Shown: piece by piece, positions 37,285-48,900 of the stretch
Position numbering within the stretch: position 1 is the first letter of the stretch
Layout: every line of letters begins with the position of its first letter
Origin: Oscheius dolichura
Taxonomy: Eukaryota; Nematoda; Chromadorea; Rhabditida; Rhabditidae
DNA length: 64,000 bases
Assembly (NCBI GenBank): GCA_932521035.1
Contig: OW051493.1
Span: 3,968,001 to 4,032,000, forward strand
Reading direction: 5' to 3'
The notes under the pieces: model-generated
Seen by the model: only the letters and a program-made list of their open reading frames with translations
Databases searched by the model: none
Told to the model about the DNA's origin: nothing
Made by a program: the position numbers and the translations under genes

Positions 37285-38414
37285 TTACTCAACATGCCAC
37301 CTGAAGGGAGCCGAGAGACACAGCAACAGCCACGGGTTGCAGAGGGCGACAACGTCGGCCGCCACAGTTAGACACAGGACCCAGTACGGGAACCACGTCG
37401 ACGTCAGAGGGGACTTCTCGATGGCCAGGAGACACTAAAGCGAGTGTTATATGTATCCGAGTAGATGTATACTTGGAATACGGTCATGGCAATTATGCCC
37501 AGGGTGAAACAACAGGAATAGATGAGGAGATTGGTCTGGACTCGGAGGGTCACGGCCTGCTGCTGATCGAAGAGCTGAAGACCTTTGAGTCGAGTCTACA
37601 GGAGAGGATTGCCTTTTCTCTTCTTTGTTTGGAAAGAACATAGACGGAGATCACGTTGAGAATAAGACACACTATACAAAAGGCGATGTAGACGGTACAC
37701 GAGACCACTGAATTCAACTGGAACGGGATGCTCCTATTTCTAGACTAGAGTACCTGCTGGTCAGATGGATTCAACAGTCGAGGGACGATTTTATCCTCGA
37801 CACGGATGAATTCCGCCTGTTGGGGGAGACGGACCGCGGTGGGCAGGAGACAGAGCAGACAGCAGAAAGAGAACATGGTACAGGTCGACCGAGGTGTCCA
37901 CCACTGAAATATACAGCCGAGTTATATCTTTTACTCGTTCTCTGAGGGACGGCCTCACGTATTCTGGTCTGCTCTGCATAATCTAAGGACTCACTCTATT
38001 GTGGGAAAGGGGAAAAGCTATGGCGGTGAGTCTATTTACAGAGAGGAGAAGCTGAGAACACAACTCCAATAGGCAGCAGAAGTGACTCAACATGAAGGCC
38101 ACCTTGGCTAGCCAGGGGAGCTGGAGGGGCAGCTGCCATCCGATCAGGGGGAGACGGAAGGCGATGAGACTGATGACCACTTGGACGGCATCCACGGGAG
38201 CTGGAAGGAGAAGATATTGGAGAGGCAGAAGGATACCTCGGAGGAGGAAGAGAGTATGGAAAGCGGTGGTAAACTCGGGGTCCTTGTTGTAGATACTCTT
38301 GGCGAGGTAGATCTCGATGATCAAGTAGAGGATGAGACTGGGGACGATGTAGAGGAGCTGGATGAGGATGACGGCGAAGTTCATGGCCGGGAGGAGAGAG
38401 TAGTACTCTGGGGA
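37285..38414 (-). CDS. Seven-transmembrane chemoreceptor, srg/srv-like
   Basis: The first placed exon starts after an acceptor at 38415 (SPEYYSLLPAMNFAVILIQL) and covers TM1-TM3, with HFCCLLELCSQLLLSVNRLT and FPLSHNR at the end of TM3. Later exons give WWTPRSTCTMFSFCCLL, EDKIVPRLLNPSDQQ, a TM5-like segment (about 37720-37630), QAVTVRVQTNLLIYSCCFTL and CLLAIEKSPL, with the end PFRWHVE and stop 37285-37287. The 'NRxTAIxFPLxHN' wording at TM3 is typical of nematode Srg/Srv receptors, which detect chemical cues at neuronal cilia. The initiating exon is missing. A 12-base pseudo-intron near 38000 was avoided by using the longer intron ending at about 37907. Confidence 0.72.
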
Positions 38415-40417
38415 CTAGGACGACATGTGCCACTACCAGATGTTTAGGCTGGGAGAATCACACGTTGACCAAACTGAAACAGACATTTTTAAGAGAGAAA
38501 AAGTAAAGTCAGTGGGAAGGATCACGTGAAGGGATGAGAATAGTACGGATCCCCTCCCCTCAAATAGCAACGGTGGCCCCTGATTGTTTCAATTAAATAC
38601 CCGGCCCGGTTAATTAACGGATTCCCCTGGAATACGACGACGGCGACGACGTAGAAATGACGCCTTTTCTGGAAGAGGATGGAGTCGGAGGAGGGGAACA
38701 ACAGCCGAAATTAAAGTCTGATGCGTCATATCAGGAGGAGGAGAGGATCAAAGTTGAAAAGCCGCCAATTTCCTGTTGAGGGAAGTCTCTTCTTCGGGCG
38801 TAATGCTGTTACTTTGCGAACGACTCGATTCGCGCCCAGTCAACCGAAGACAATTCGTGGCTCATCCGTGGAGGAAGGTAGTGGGACAAAGTAGTAGGGG
38901 GAAGAGGAGGATAAGGGAGTGACGAGGGGATCGGCAGAGTAGGCTCAAGGGCCTGGGAAGTCTCAGAAGGCGATGATGAGTTCCCTGAGCGTACTCTGAA
39001 AAAGAAGTACCCGTATTTTACTCCTCTTGAGACGAAGACTCGACTTTTTGTAGAGATGACTCGAAATTAGCTTGAATCATGTCACAGAAAGAGGCCTATT
39101 CCGCATATTGAGGCGTCTCTCTTCTTATTATTATACTCACTTCTCTTGAGCTTTGATCCCGAGCATAAACCACAAAATAACTGAACGGGGATGAAAAGGA
39201 CGAAGCAACAGGAGGAAATGGTCGAATGTGCTCAATTCAATTAGAGTAAGAAGCCCTATTGGGTGAATTATTCAACGGGGAGAAGGGTCATCCTTATTGC
39301 AGGCAACAATGGTCACGCGGTTATAAACAGAAGCATCCGAGGGGCTGTCCCGAGATTACTCATTCCGAGGAGGCAGCCATTTTGGGGAGATGGACGGCGG
39401 ACAGACCATTTCAGCTGGCTGCAAACGGCCAGCAGGGGAGGGTCCGTAAACACGTCTCCTTTTCCAAATTAGAGTTGAAATTAGAGAAATTCGGAAGGAG
39501 GATCGGAAAACAGAAAAAATGACCAGGGCGGGAAAGGAACGACAGAAGAGACATCTCAAGGGAATGGAGTTGTCAACAAGGAGAAGCATTGTCGGAGATG
39601 TCAACAAAGACCAAAACAAGGGCTGAGTGCCGAAAGGAACAGAAAAAGAGATAGAGGATATCCAGAAGAGCATTTGAAAAAAGACGTAACTTCCCCAACT
39701 TGCGTGGGAACAGAAGATGTCCAGCCTGGCCATGTTTTCGGCGGCTCAGGGTGCCCTTCTTTTCTTTTATTAGGTGGACGTCATAAGTGTATCTTTGACA
39801 CCCGTAACTAGTGGAAATTATTGGTTTCCTACTGTACGCGTTGCAAGCTGAAAGAAATGAAGATGCTTATGTAGCCTTGGAAGCACCCAATATTTCCTCC
39901 TGATCACCCGTGCTTGGGTCTTCGGAGACAATAACGTCAACAAATGTGGCTACCACCACGACGCCGAATATGCATCTGCTAGGAAGTCTGACGAATGCTT
40001 GGATGAAGCCGTAGACAATATGAGGTGAGGCCCTGGTGCAACCAACAACGTTTTTTGGGGGGAAATTAGTAAAGTTTGTGGAAGTCGGCTTTATGAAGAA
40101 GGCCGTTAGAATCCGCACAAAATACTGTGGATGGTCGTCCGGCTGGCTGCCCTCCTGATCGGATTAAGTCTCGGTCATGGCCTGGGTTATGTCTTACCGG
40201 ACATTAATTTGTGTTGCTATTATTGTTGGTTCCCATATTTAATTTTAATAAACAAAAACTATCACAACGATGAGCTGGGAGCGGTGATTCCAATTCGGGG
40301 TGCAAATATCTGGCCCAGTTTCTTCTGCTCCCCTCGGGGAGAAAGACTTCGATAAAAATGGACGAACGATCTTCGTAGCCTTCTGTAATCGAAAGTCTTT
40401 CCCAATTCGAAGATGGC
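38415..40417. other. Intergenic stretch between chemoreceptor genes
   Basis: Mostly without recognisable genes. A minus-strand open frame of 83 codons (40118-39867, MRILTAFFIKPTS) has one hydrophobic segment and an acidic tail but no splice or family support. The 5' exon of the srg-like receptor may lie at 38450-38700. Confidence 0.35.
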
Positions 40418-41450
40418 CTACTTGTTGAAGACGAGATAGACGAACGGATTGAGCCCGTTCATAATGATCCAGACCAGGGAGGAGAGGAAATTGTAGAGCA
40501 CTGGGTCCATCTTTATCCAACTGGCTAGGTAGTACCAATAGAAGATGGCGAAGAGGAAGTACAGAACAACGAGACTGATCTATAGAAGGGGTTTCCTCTT
40601 TAGAAATAGGCAAGCCTACCTGTAGAGTTATTCTCCACTCCTTCCCACGGAAGGCGGATCTCCCATGCTGAACAAGCTGGAATAGAGAGAAGGACACATC
40701 GACTTACGGCTATGGACATAAAAGCGAATACTCCGCAGTAGGCAGCGATGGTGAAAATAACCACGGACCAGAGTAAATGCTCTCCGTAGATATTTAGGAT
40801 AGGGGAGATGGCATCGTCCTCGGGAGGATGGACTGGAAAGTGTCTCTTTCTCGGGGAAGGGGGATAGTCTACCCCAGCGGAGGGTGGTCGAGTTGAAGAG
40901 GTAACTGCATCCGGGAAGGAGCTTCAACACGGTCGGGATGAAGAAGTTCAGGAAGCAGAGAAATACAAGAAACTGGAAATATCTGTGATCTGACGGGAAG
41001 AGACCAACATTTGTGACAATGGAGGAGGAGAAGATACTGTACTTGCTGAGGACAATGACACAGAAGCGGTTGTAGGTCAGGAGGACCATGGAAGCCAGCA
41101 TCGCGTACCAGAGACCGGTGAAGATGGCCCCGACTGTCTAAACTGACCATACTTCCCTAGAAAAGAGCAGAAACCTTGTTGACAATGTAATTGATGTGGG
41201 CGACGCCGAGAACGACGATTAGACCGCAATAGAAATGGACGAAGAGCTGGAGGACGTCGACTATTCCGAGGATAGTCATCACCTTGTAGGTGAGGTTACC
41301 TCGGAACTCCCTATCGTAGATCAAAATCTAGGTGGGTACTGTTAGAGTAAAAAAGAAGATACATACCAGGACGATGGGTATATAACAGAACATGAGAATA
41401 ATGGAGAGGAGGAACATGATCAGCCCGTAGATGAATAACACGATGCCCAT
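40418..41450 (-). CDS. Seven-transmembrane chemoreceptor, srt-like
   Basis: Several short exons. TM1 is MGIVLFIYGLIMFLLSII. The next exon reads YKVMTILGIVDVLQLFVHFY, the hallmark of Srt receptors (YKIM-LGI-D). Then VGAIFTGLWYAMLASMVLLT followed by YNRFCVIV at the end of TM3, FFIPTVLKLLPGCSYLFN, and the last TM SSLVWIIMNGLNPFVYLVFN ending K-stop at 40418-40420. The first ATG used is at 41450, but the frame is open back to an acceptor near 41472, so the true start may lie in an upstream exon. Likely ligand-detecting receptor in sensory neurons. Confidence 0.75.
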
Positions 41451-41472
41451 TCTGGGAGGAGGTGGCTCGATC

Positions 41473-42167
41473 TGGAAACTACTACGATCATCTTTCGATC
41501 CGGCTAATTTAATGTTTATTAAAGGTTGTTAATCGCGGGGAGAAATGGGCTGAATCAAGGATAATTAGAACTTCAAAGAAGAGACTCTTCCCTTGTTTGG
41601 AACACAAAGTGGGAAGATGGCTATTACGAGGGTGGCGGACGGATCAAACGAGCGGGAGACCTCCTCCCTGGAGTTGTCTGATCCTCTAACAGACTCATTA
41701 GACACGTGTCTCCAGCTGGTCTCCGGCGGTAATGAGCGTAATCAGAAAAATGAGCACAACACCTTGGGCAAGGTAGAGAAATCGCCAGAAGAGTTAGTAT
41801 ATGTCCTTGTTATGAAAGAGCACGCCATGCACTGATGTAAACATTAATTTAATAGACATGGAGATCGAGAGAGTTGGCACAGTCTGATAAATCTTTTAGG
41901 GCTCAAGAAGTACATGAAAATTATCAAGTTTCACTTTTTTGCGCCTAGGGAAATGCCACCAGAGTGTTTCTTCCAAATTAGCGGCCATCACCCGCTGGTG
42001 GCCGGTGTTTTTCCTTTCGGCCTTCCGGTCCACTCGAATTGAAGATCTTCAGTTGCAGCTTTGGTTAATTAAAACATGCCCTTGGAAGAATCTTTGACCA
42101 GTTCGACTCCCACCCCTGCCGTACTCTCATTCCTCCCTGCTGCTTTCTCCTCGGAGAGGTGACCAGG
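41473..42167. other. Intergenic region between srt-like receptor and ground-like gene
   Basis: Divergent promoters expected for the genes on both sides. An open frame at 41593-41835 is low in hydrophobicity and has no family match. No other element seen. Confidence 0.35.
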
Positions 42168-43428
42168 ATGATGTGGTTCACGCTGTTTCTCTCAACGCTT
42201 CCAAGGACGGCCCATGGATGTGCCGGACTTTTCGCCGTCAGTTGTCTCCCTCAATAACAATGTTAACTAAACTATTCAGAGTTTATTCCCGTCGTCGGCC
42301 CCTTCAGCTCCTTCCTACCCTGCCCCATATACGCCGCCGTATGTCCCGCCGCCTGCTCCTCCTCCATTCATCCCGCCTCCGTCTTTTCCTGCTCCCTTAC
42401 CACCAGGCCCTCCAATTCCGCCGCCTCCTCTACCCCCTCCTATTTTTCCTCAAGGCCCAATAGTTGGAGGAAGTCAATTCGGTGGAAATGGACCAATGCC
42501 TCCGTTGCCAGGCTTCCCTCCCATGGGATTGCCTGCCCAGGGACAGTTCCCCGGTCTCCAATCACCACCACAATTTTCTATCCCTCAAGGCAATTTCCAA
42601 CAGGGACTACAGGGAGGCATAATGCAACTTGGACAAGGTAAGCTCGCCGTTGCCATTCCAGAAGCAATACTTTACAGTACCACAACCTCTGCCACTTCCC
42701 TTCAATTCTGGAGGACAAGGTTCCTCCTTTTCTAACCAGAATAACCAAGGTGATGGAGGAGGGGGTGGAGGAGGAAATGGAAATGGAAATGGAAACGGCA
42801 ATCAAGGAGGCGGAGGTGGAGGTTTCGGAAGCCAAATAGCTAACCAAGGTGGTGGTGGGGGCGGAGGAGGCCCTATCCAACCACCCGAGCCTCAATTTAT
42901 GGACTGGTGCTATGACAATTCTGGTGTAGGACTCTTTTTTTATAGTTGAAGAGAAAAATCATTGTCAGGGTCAGCCACCAACTGGCAATCCCAATTGTTT
43001 CGTCAACAGTCGAGGCTTTCAATGCTGCAACCGGGAGATGGACTCCTTCTTGGAGGATCTGGCATCTACGACGACGAATCAAGTCCGGTGGAGAGGATGC
43101 AACATCCAGAGGATGGTCACCGACATCAACGTAGAGTGCTCTTTATAAAAATGAAAGATAGCGGTTCAGAAACACAGCCAGGAACGATTCAATCTCCAGT
43201 TTGAAACCTTCGTGGGCTCGGATAATGTCTGTGGTCGGCATAATGTCCTGGGAGACTGGATGTGTAAGACGAGACTGGCCGATGGAAAGGTCTGTCCTTC
43301 TTGTCCTCATCCAAACAGTTCAGGTCATCATGGTCTACGCCCACCCGGTGTCGAATGGCTTCAACTTGGACTCCTACGGGAAGACGCAACTCCTAAGAAA
43401 TGGAACCAACTATGTTCTACCTCACTGA
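42168..43428 (+). CDS. Ground-like (GRL) secreted protein, hedgehog-related family
   Basis: The signal-peptide exon MMWFTLFLSTLPRTAHGCAG (42168-42239) is followed by a long Pro-rich exon (42280-42638), a Gly/Asn-rich exon (about 42676-42923) and three exons with the ground-like domain. That domain reads FQCCNREMDSFLED, a central HSQERFNLQFETFVG, then CGRHNVLGDWMCKTRLADGK and VIMVYAHPV, with stop at 43426-43428. The CCN motif, late Cys pair and final Y-A match the nematode-specific ground-like domain of grd/grl genes. Family members are secreted by epidermis and glia and work in apical extracellular matrix. The Pro/Gly-rich spacer is long but normal for the family. Confidence 0.85.
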
Positions 43429-43888
43429 TCTCTATTTATTTATTGTATAAATATCCCCAGTCTTGTTCTATTCTCAGCTCTCGTTTACCCGTGTTCCATG
43501 GCTGTTGTACTCGGATAACACCAGAGGCCAGGGAGTGCAAATAACTCGCACGCTTATCTGGCGAACAAAAGGTGGCAAGGACAGAAATTGGGCTGACTCA
43601 ATTGGAGAACAATGGCTCCTTGAACTACCCGGGGATTGCTCAGTTATGACAGGACTGTCCTCTTCTCTCCAGGGGAAAAGAATGTGTCAGGACGTGTGGC
43701 TATAATACAAGAGTTAGGTCGTCCTCCAGTTGTTGACATTTCAATCTTCTCGTGGAAATTTTGATCAGAGAGACTACGCCTTCCTGGAACATCTCCCGGG
43801 CCTTCAAGTTTTTGTAAACAGCGTTTGAGCGTAGGCCGCTCTAAACAAACAGTTACTACCTGACGACCCCTGCCATGCTGCGGTAGGA

Positions 43889-45358
43889 ATGCCCCTCTGG
43901 TTCAGCTGCTGTTTCAGATTCCTGGTACTGGTATTCCTCCCATCTGTAGCCTTCTCCCAATGTACGACCTGTACCCAACAGACAGGCTACATCGGCATCT
44001 ACGGCTCTTCCGGTGAGGATATCTCCCCTAATGGCATCTGTCCCAGGTTCTCCCAATTCGGCCCAGTATAGCTCTGCCCAGTACATCTGCAACAGTTGTC
44101 AGTCGTCTTCGAACAGTTTCCAATCCGGCTACCAGTACAGTTCCCCCCAGTTCCAATGCAACAGCTGCCAGTACTCTCCCGGAGTACAGGGTAACCCTCC
44201 TTTCTCTATGTATCCAATCTTTAGCCACGACGACCATTTCTCCTTCCTATAATTTGGCACAATGTACTTGTAACAACTGCCAACAGCAAGGTAGGAAAGG
44301 TATTCGAGCAGAGAACTTCTTTTAGGAGTCCAATATTCCTGCACCACTTGCCAGAACAACGTAGGAGCCTCTGGATACGGTAGATTAAATTCCAGTGGTG
44401 TTCAACTGTTTTAGGATATTCCGCCACCGCCTCGCCTTTGATAAACCAACAGTTTGGAGATTCTGGACTGTACGGCAATCAACAAAATTACGGTAGGTAT
44501 CATTCGCCTCTAGAACAGCGCGCATTTAGGCTATTCGACGACCCTCTCTCCCTACGGCAGCCAACAGTACCAAAGTCCTTGTAGGCTCCATCCTCCTTCC
44601 TCTCAACCCTTAAAATTCAGCGTTGTATTCGACCTCCTCCTACACCCAGCCTTTCAACGACCAATACAACAACGGTATTTGTTTTTATTCATAACTCACC
44701 GTCTCAGGTTATGCGACAACCCTGTCTCCCTACGGCAGCCAGCAGTACCAAAACCCTTGTGAGCTATTCCTCCTTTTCCTCATAGAAGAATTCAGCGTTG
44801 TATTCTTCCTCTTCATACACCCAGCAGTCCTATAACGGGCAACAATACAATAACGGTAAACGTTCTTATTGGGATCACACCCCTTTAGCGTTCTCCACGA
44901 CCATGTCTCCCTACTCTAACCAACAAGGCCTTCAGTACAATCCCTCTCAACAAGGCTTCTCGACAACTGCTGCTCCTTACATGAACCAACAATATCAGAG
45001 CACAAGTAGACGTGTCCCAACGCCCTTACTCGTTTTAGGACTGTATGGAAGTACTAGCCAGTACGGCGGTTTCTCGACGACGACCTCCTCCCTGGCTAGT
45101 CAACAGTTCAACGACCCGAACTCCAATGGTGGCAGTCCCACTCGTTATTATAACGAGTTGACCAATACCAATCTGGGTTATCCCAATGGGTACGCCGCCA
45201 GTGCTCCCGGCACCCAGCCCCTCTTCGACCAGTCCTCGGCCAACCAGAACAACGACGGGACCTATGTCAGTGGACAGTATCTCCCTGGAGTACAAGGACG
45301 TCTCTACGATACGAGGGTCGGGCTGACTCAATTCAACACACAAGTCAAGAGGAAATGA
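43889..45358 (+). CDS. Secreted Tyr/Gln/Ser-rich protein built from repeated mini-exons
   Basis: The signal peptide exon starts MPLWFSCCFRFLVLVFLPSVAFS at 43889. A chain of very short exons follows, each with a C-x-x-C-Q unit: CTTCTQQTG, ICNSCQSSSNS, QCNSCQYSPG, CTCNNCQQQ, CTTCQNN (43950-44370). From 44410 the units change to Y-S/A-TTLSPYGSQQYQ and LYSTSSYTQ forms. The last exon (about 45040-45358) ends NTQVKRK. A two-exon unit is duplicated at 44532 and 44709 (177-base period). No known family recognised; composition resembles cuticle, pharyngeal-cuticle or egg-shell proteins. Exact exon borders are tentative. Confidence 0.65.
44532..44870 (+). repeat. Tandem duplication of a two-exon unit (period 177)
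   Basis: The sequence CTCCCTACGGCAGCCA recurs at about 44550 and 44727. The adjoining AATTCAGCGTTGTATTC recurs at about 44613 and 44790. Both copies span exon-intron-exon, so the coding repeat of the secreted protein arose by genomic duplication. Confidence 0.8.
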
Positions 45359-45447
45359 ATAAAGATCTCTCTCCCTTTCTTTATGTATTTCCTATTGATT
45401 GAAAGATACAGAATTTAAATGAGCTCAGTCTTCGCATTTCGCTGGAA

Positions 45448-45831
45448 ATGAAGCTGGCCTGCCTGCTTTTTCTTATCGTCCCCTGCCTGGTAACCTCCTT
45501 TGTTTCTAGAGAGAAGTCCTTCTTTAGATCATGGCAGATGATTGGAAAGTTTGTAAGGAACATCTGCCCGACCACCATACCTGCAAACAGAAGTACGATC
45601 CCAATGGCCGTCCTCTTCCCGGATTCGACAGGGATAAGTGTTGCCAGTTCTGCCCGGCCGCCCCAAAATGAGACGGACCAAATGTCTCAATTGGTGTCGG
45701 GATAATCAGGCACATTTCTACTGGAAAGTATGTTTATCTCCCCACTTTTAAATGACCCTTTGTAGTGTACCTTGGATTGCATCCAGGATGGCTTCCCCCA
45801 GTGCCAACACGGAAAATGTATTCAACAGTAA
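45448..45831 (+). CDS. Small secreted Cys-rich protein (possible frameshift)
   Basis: Exon 1 encodes the signal peptide MKLACLLFLIVPCL (45448-45489), then a 38-base intron ending TTTAG. Exon 2 reads KVCKEHLPDHHTCKQKYDP and DRDKCCQFCPAAPK, then TGA at about 45670. One base out of frame the Cys-rich reading goes on as KCLNWCRDNQ, and after another intron as CTLDCIQDGFPQCQHGKC with stop at 45829-45831. The break sits at a CCCCAAAA run. It may be a one-base assembly error, a real frameshift, or two products. Family not recognised; the Cys pattern suggests a disulphide-rich extracellular protein. Confidence 0.55.
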
Positions 45832-45906
45832 GACCGGAAAATAAAGTAAAGATTTATTGGATTTTTATGCGTGTTTCCGTTTTTGTACAGACATTTCTCT
45901 GTCCCT

Positions 45907-48900
45907 TCAGTTGGCGACACCGTTGGCTATAAAAATTGATTTGTCGGGGGATGGAGAGGGAGCATACCTTGTCCTCCAAATCCGATGTCGACGTCCCATC
46001 TGGTCTTGGCCTTGAGTCCGAGACTGGCGTTGATGGCGGCTTGAGCACGGGCAGCGGCGAAGATTTGGGCAGAGGCCTCAGCGGCCAACTGAGCAAGGGC
46101 CTGGGCATCAGCAGAGGTGGCTGATTGATACTGGTTGGCACACTGGGCAGTGACGGCCTGGGCTTGGGCAAGAACACGGGCTTGGAGCTGAAAGAGGGGT
46201 TAGTTAGAGCGGGGAGGAAAGTGTACCTCGGCGGCTGCTTGAGCTTCGGCTTGGAGTTGTCCGGCCAGTTGAATGTTGCCGTCGACCTTGGCTTGGAGCG
46301 AGGCGTCGATGAGGATGTTAATCTTGACATGGAGGTCGGCCACAGCTTGGAGGGCGAAGTTGAGCTGTCCGGTGAGTTGACCAGTGGTGGAGGCGACGAC
46401 TCCGAGAACAGCGTTAAGAGATCCGTTGATGTTGGCGACGAGGGCACGGGCCGTGGTGATGAGTCCTTCCAAGGATTGGGCAACTCCTCCGATGGTGCTG
46501 CTAAGAAGGCGGGTGGCAGAGCCGAGTCCAGCCTGGATTCCAGCAATGGCTTGAAGACCTTCGGTGAAGACTCCGGCCAAGTTGACATTGAGTCCTACAC
46601 TGAGTCTGGCGGAAATGTCGGCTGAGCACGAAATCTGAGCCTGGATCTGAGCCAGGGCCTGGGCAGCCAGTTGATAGAAGGACTGGGCTTGGAGGTAGCC
46701 GTTCTGGTTGCCTTCGAGGCGGAATTTGTCGGCCAGTCGCATCTGCTCTGCTGCACAGGCGGCGATGACAGCCTGGGCCTGTCCGAGGACTTGTCCTTGC
46801 ATTTTAACGGCAGCCTGAAGCTCGGCGCCAACCTTGGCGGCGAGCTGAGCATTTCCAGTGGCACGGGCACGAGCACTGGCATCGACCATAGCAGAGATCT
46901 TGACGTTGATCTGGCCAGCAGCCTCCAGGGCGAAGTTGACTTGTCCGGCGAGGTCAGCTGTGGTGGTGGCGACGGCTCCAAGAACTCCATCCATAGACTT
47001 GGAGATTTGGTCCAGAAGGCCAGCAGCGGCTTGGAGAACTCCATCGGCAACGGTCAGAAGGTTTCCAACGACTCCTTGAGCCAGGGTGGTGATTCCGCTG
47101 ACGACTCCGTTGACTTGTCCGGTGAGGTTTCCAACGATTCCGACAACTCCCTTGAGGGAAGCTCCCAGGTCGACGTTCAACTTGAGGCTGGCGGTCAGAC
47201 GAGCGTTGACTTCAGCGTGGACCTTGATAGTATATTGTAGTATATCTATACTGTAGTGTCATACCTTGGCTTGAGCGAACAGCTTTGCCTGGGCACTGGC
47301 GGCTAGTCTGGCGAGAGCTGTAGCCTCTGCAGCCAATTGAGCGTTTCCACTGGCGTCGGCTTGAGCAGCTTGTTGGGCAGCGGCTTGGGCAAAGGCTCCA
47401 ATGACACTGTTGGCCTGGAATATGGGTATATGAATGGGGTTTGAGAAGTTGCCCTACCTGTCCGATGACTTGTGCCTGGAGCATAGCAGCTCCTTGGCAT
47501 TGATTTTCCAACTGTTGGGCGAGGAGGACATTGCCGTTGGCACGGGCATCAGCAGCTGCCTTGGCCAGAGAGTTGAGCTTGCTCTGGATGTCGTTGGCAG
47601 ATTGACTGGCGAAGGCAAGTTGGTCCTGGACGTCGTTCCTTGTGTTTCCAACGGATCCGAGAGTGGATCCGAGACCGCCGGTAATTGAGGCAAGAAGGCC
47701 AGTTACGGCTTGGAGAAGGCCGGCCACGACACCGGTGACTCCTTGGATAACTCCGCCGACAACTCCTCCCAAGAGATTAGTTGCTCCTCCGAGAAGACCC
47801 TGAAGGAGATTGCCTCCGAGCAATCCTCCGGCTTCTCCTCCTCCAAGAAGTCCAGAGAGGAGACCACCACCATTTGCGGGACGGCGAGGGACTACGAAGG
47901 TAGGAGCGCTGAAGGTTGGGATAGTGATATCGGGCATCGAGGCGAAGGGAGAGACGGCGGGGCCGGGAGCAACCACAACGGTTGGCGCGGGGAAGACAAC
48001 AGCTGGGCTCATTCCTGTGCCACTGTTCCCGGTGTTGAAGGTGGAAGAAGTCTGGGAAGAGTAGCCGCCGTTGGTGAAGACCGGAGTAGGGGCAACTACG
48101 ACTGGAGTAGGTCCAAAGTTCTGGGAAGAAGAGGTGAAGGTTGTTCCTGTTTGGGATCCAGTATTTTGGGTATTGAAATCAGAGCCGGCGCTGATCGTTG
48201 AAGGAGCAAAGTTACCGTTGGTGCCGGAGAAAGAACCGGTTTGAGACCACTGTGAAGTAGTGGGAGCGATGAATTGAGGTCCCGTCTGTCCGTCAGTCCA
48301 GGTAGTCTGCCATCCAACAGGAGCCGTATTTCCGTTGAAGTTTTGTGAGCTGGTGAAGGTTGTTCCTGTCTGCGAGCCAATATTTTGGGTATTGAAATCG
48401 GAGCCAGTGCTGATCGTTGAAGGAGCATTTGTGCCGGAGAAAGTGCCAGTTTGGGACCATTCAGAAGCAGTGGGAGCGACAAATTGAGGTCCGGTGGGTC
48501 CAAAGAATTGCTGCCCCGTCTGTCCGTCGGTCCAGGTAGTCTGCCATCCAACTGGAGCCGTGTTTCCATTGAAGTTTTGTGCATTGGAGCTTGAGGTGAA
48601 TGTTATTCCGGACTGCGATCCAGTATTTGTGAAGGTCGGAGCGGGAGCTACGACGACGGGGGCAGATCCGAACGAAGAAGACGACTGGGAGCTCATTCCG
48701 CTACTTCCGGTGGAGATGGTTGGGACAGCAACTGGAACTTGGGCAACTTGGACACCATTCTGGGAGTTGGAACTCGAGGTGAAGGTGGTGCCTTGAGATC
48801 CGGTAGATCCAGTAGCGAAGGAGGGGGATGGGACGATGATTGTAGAAGTAGGAGCTGTAACCACAGTAGTAGGGCTGGCACCTCCTCCAAGTCCTCCGAG

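Noticed and set aside
39867-40118. 83-codon minus-strand frame with one hydrophobic segment
   Set aside because: Isolated, no matching exon on either side and not like the receptor families nearby.
41593-41835. 80-codon plus-strand frame
   Set aside because: No recognisable family and lies in a divergent intergenic region.
46125-47240. Long plus-strand frames opposite the Ala/Gln-rich gene
   Set aside because: Antisense shadows of low-complexity coding sequence; they lack signal peptide, splice logic and similarity.
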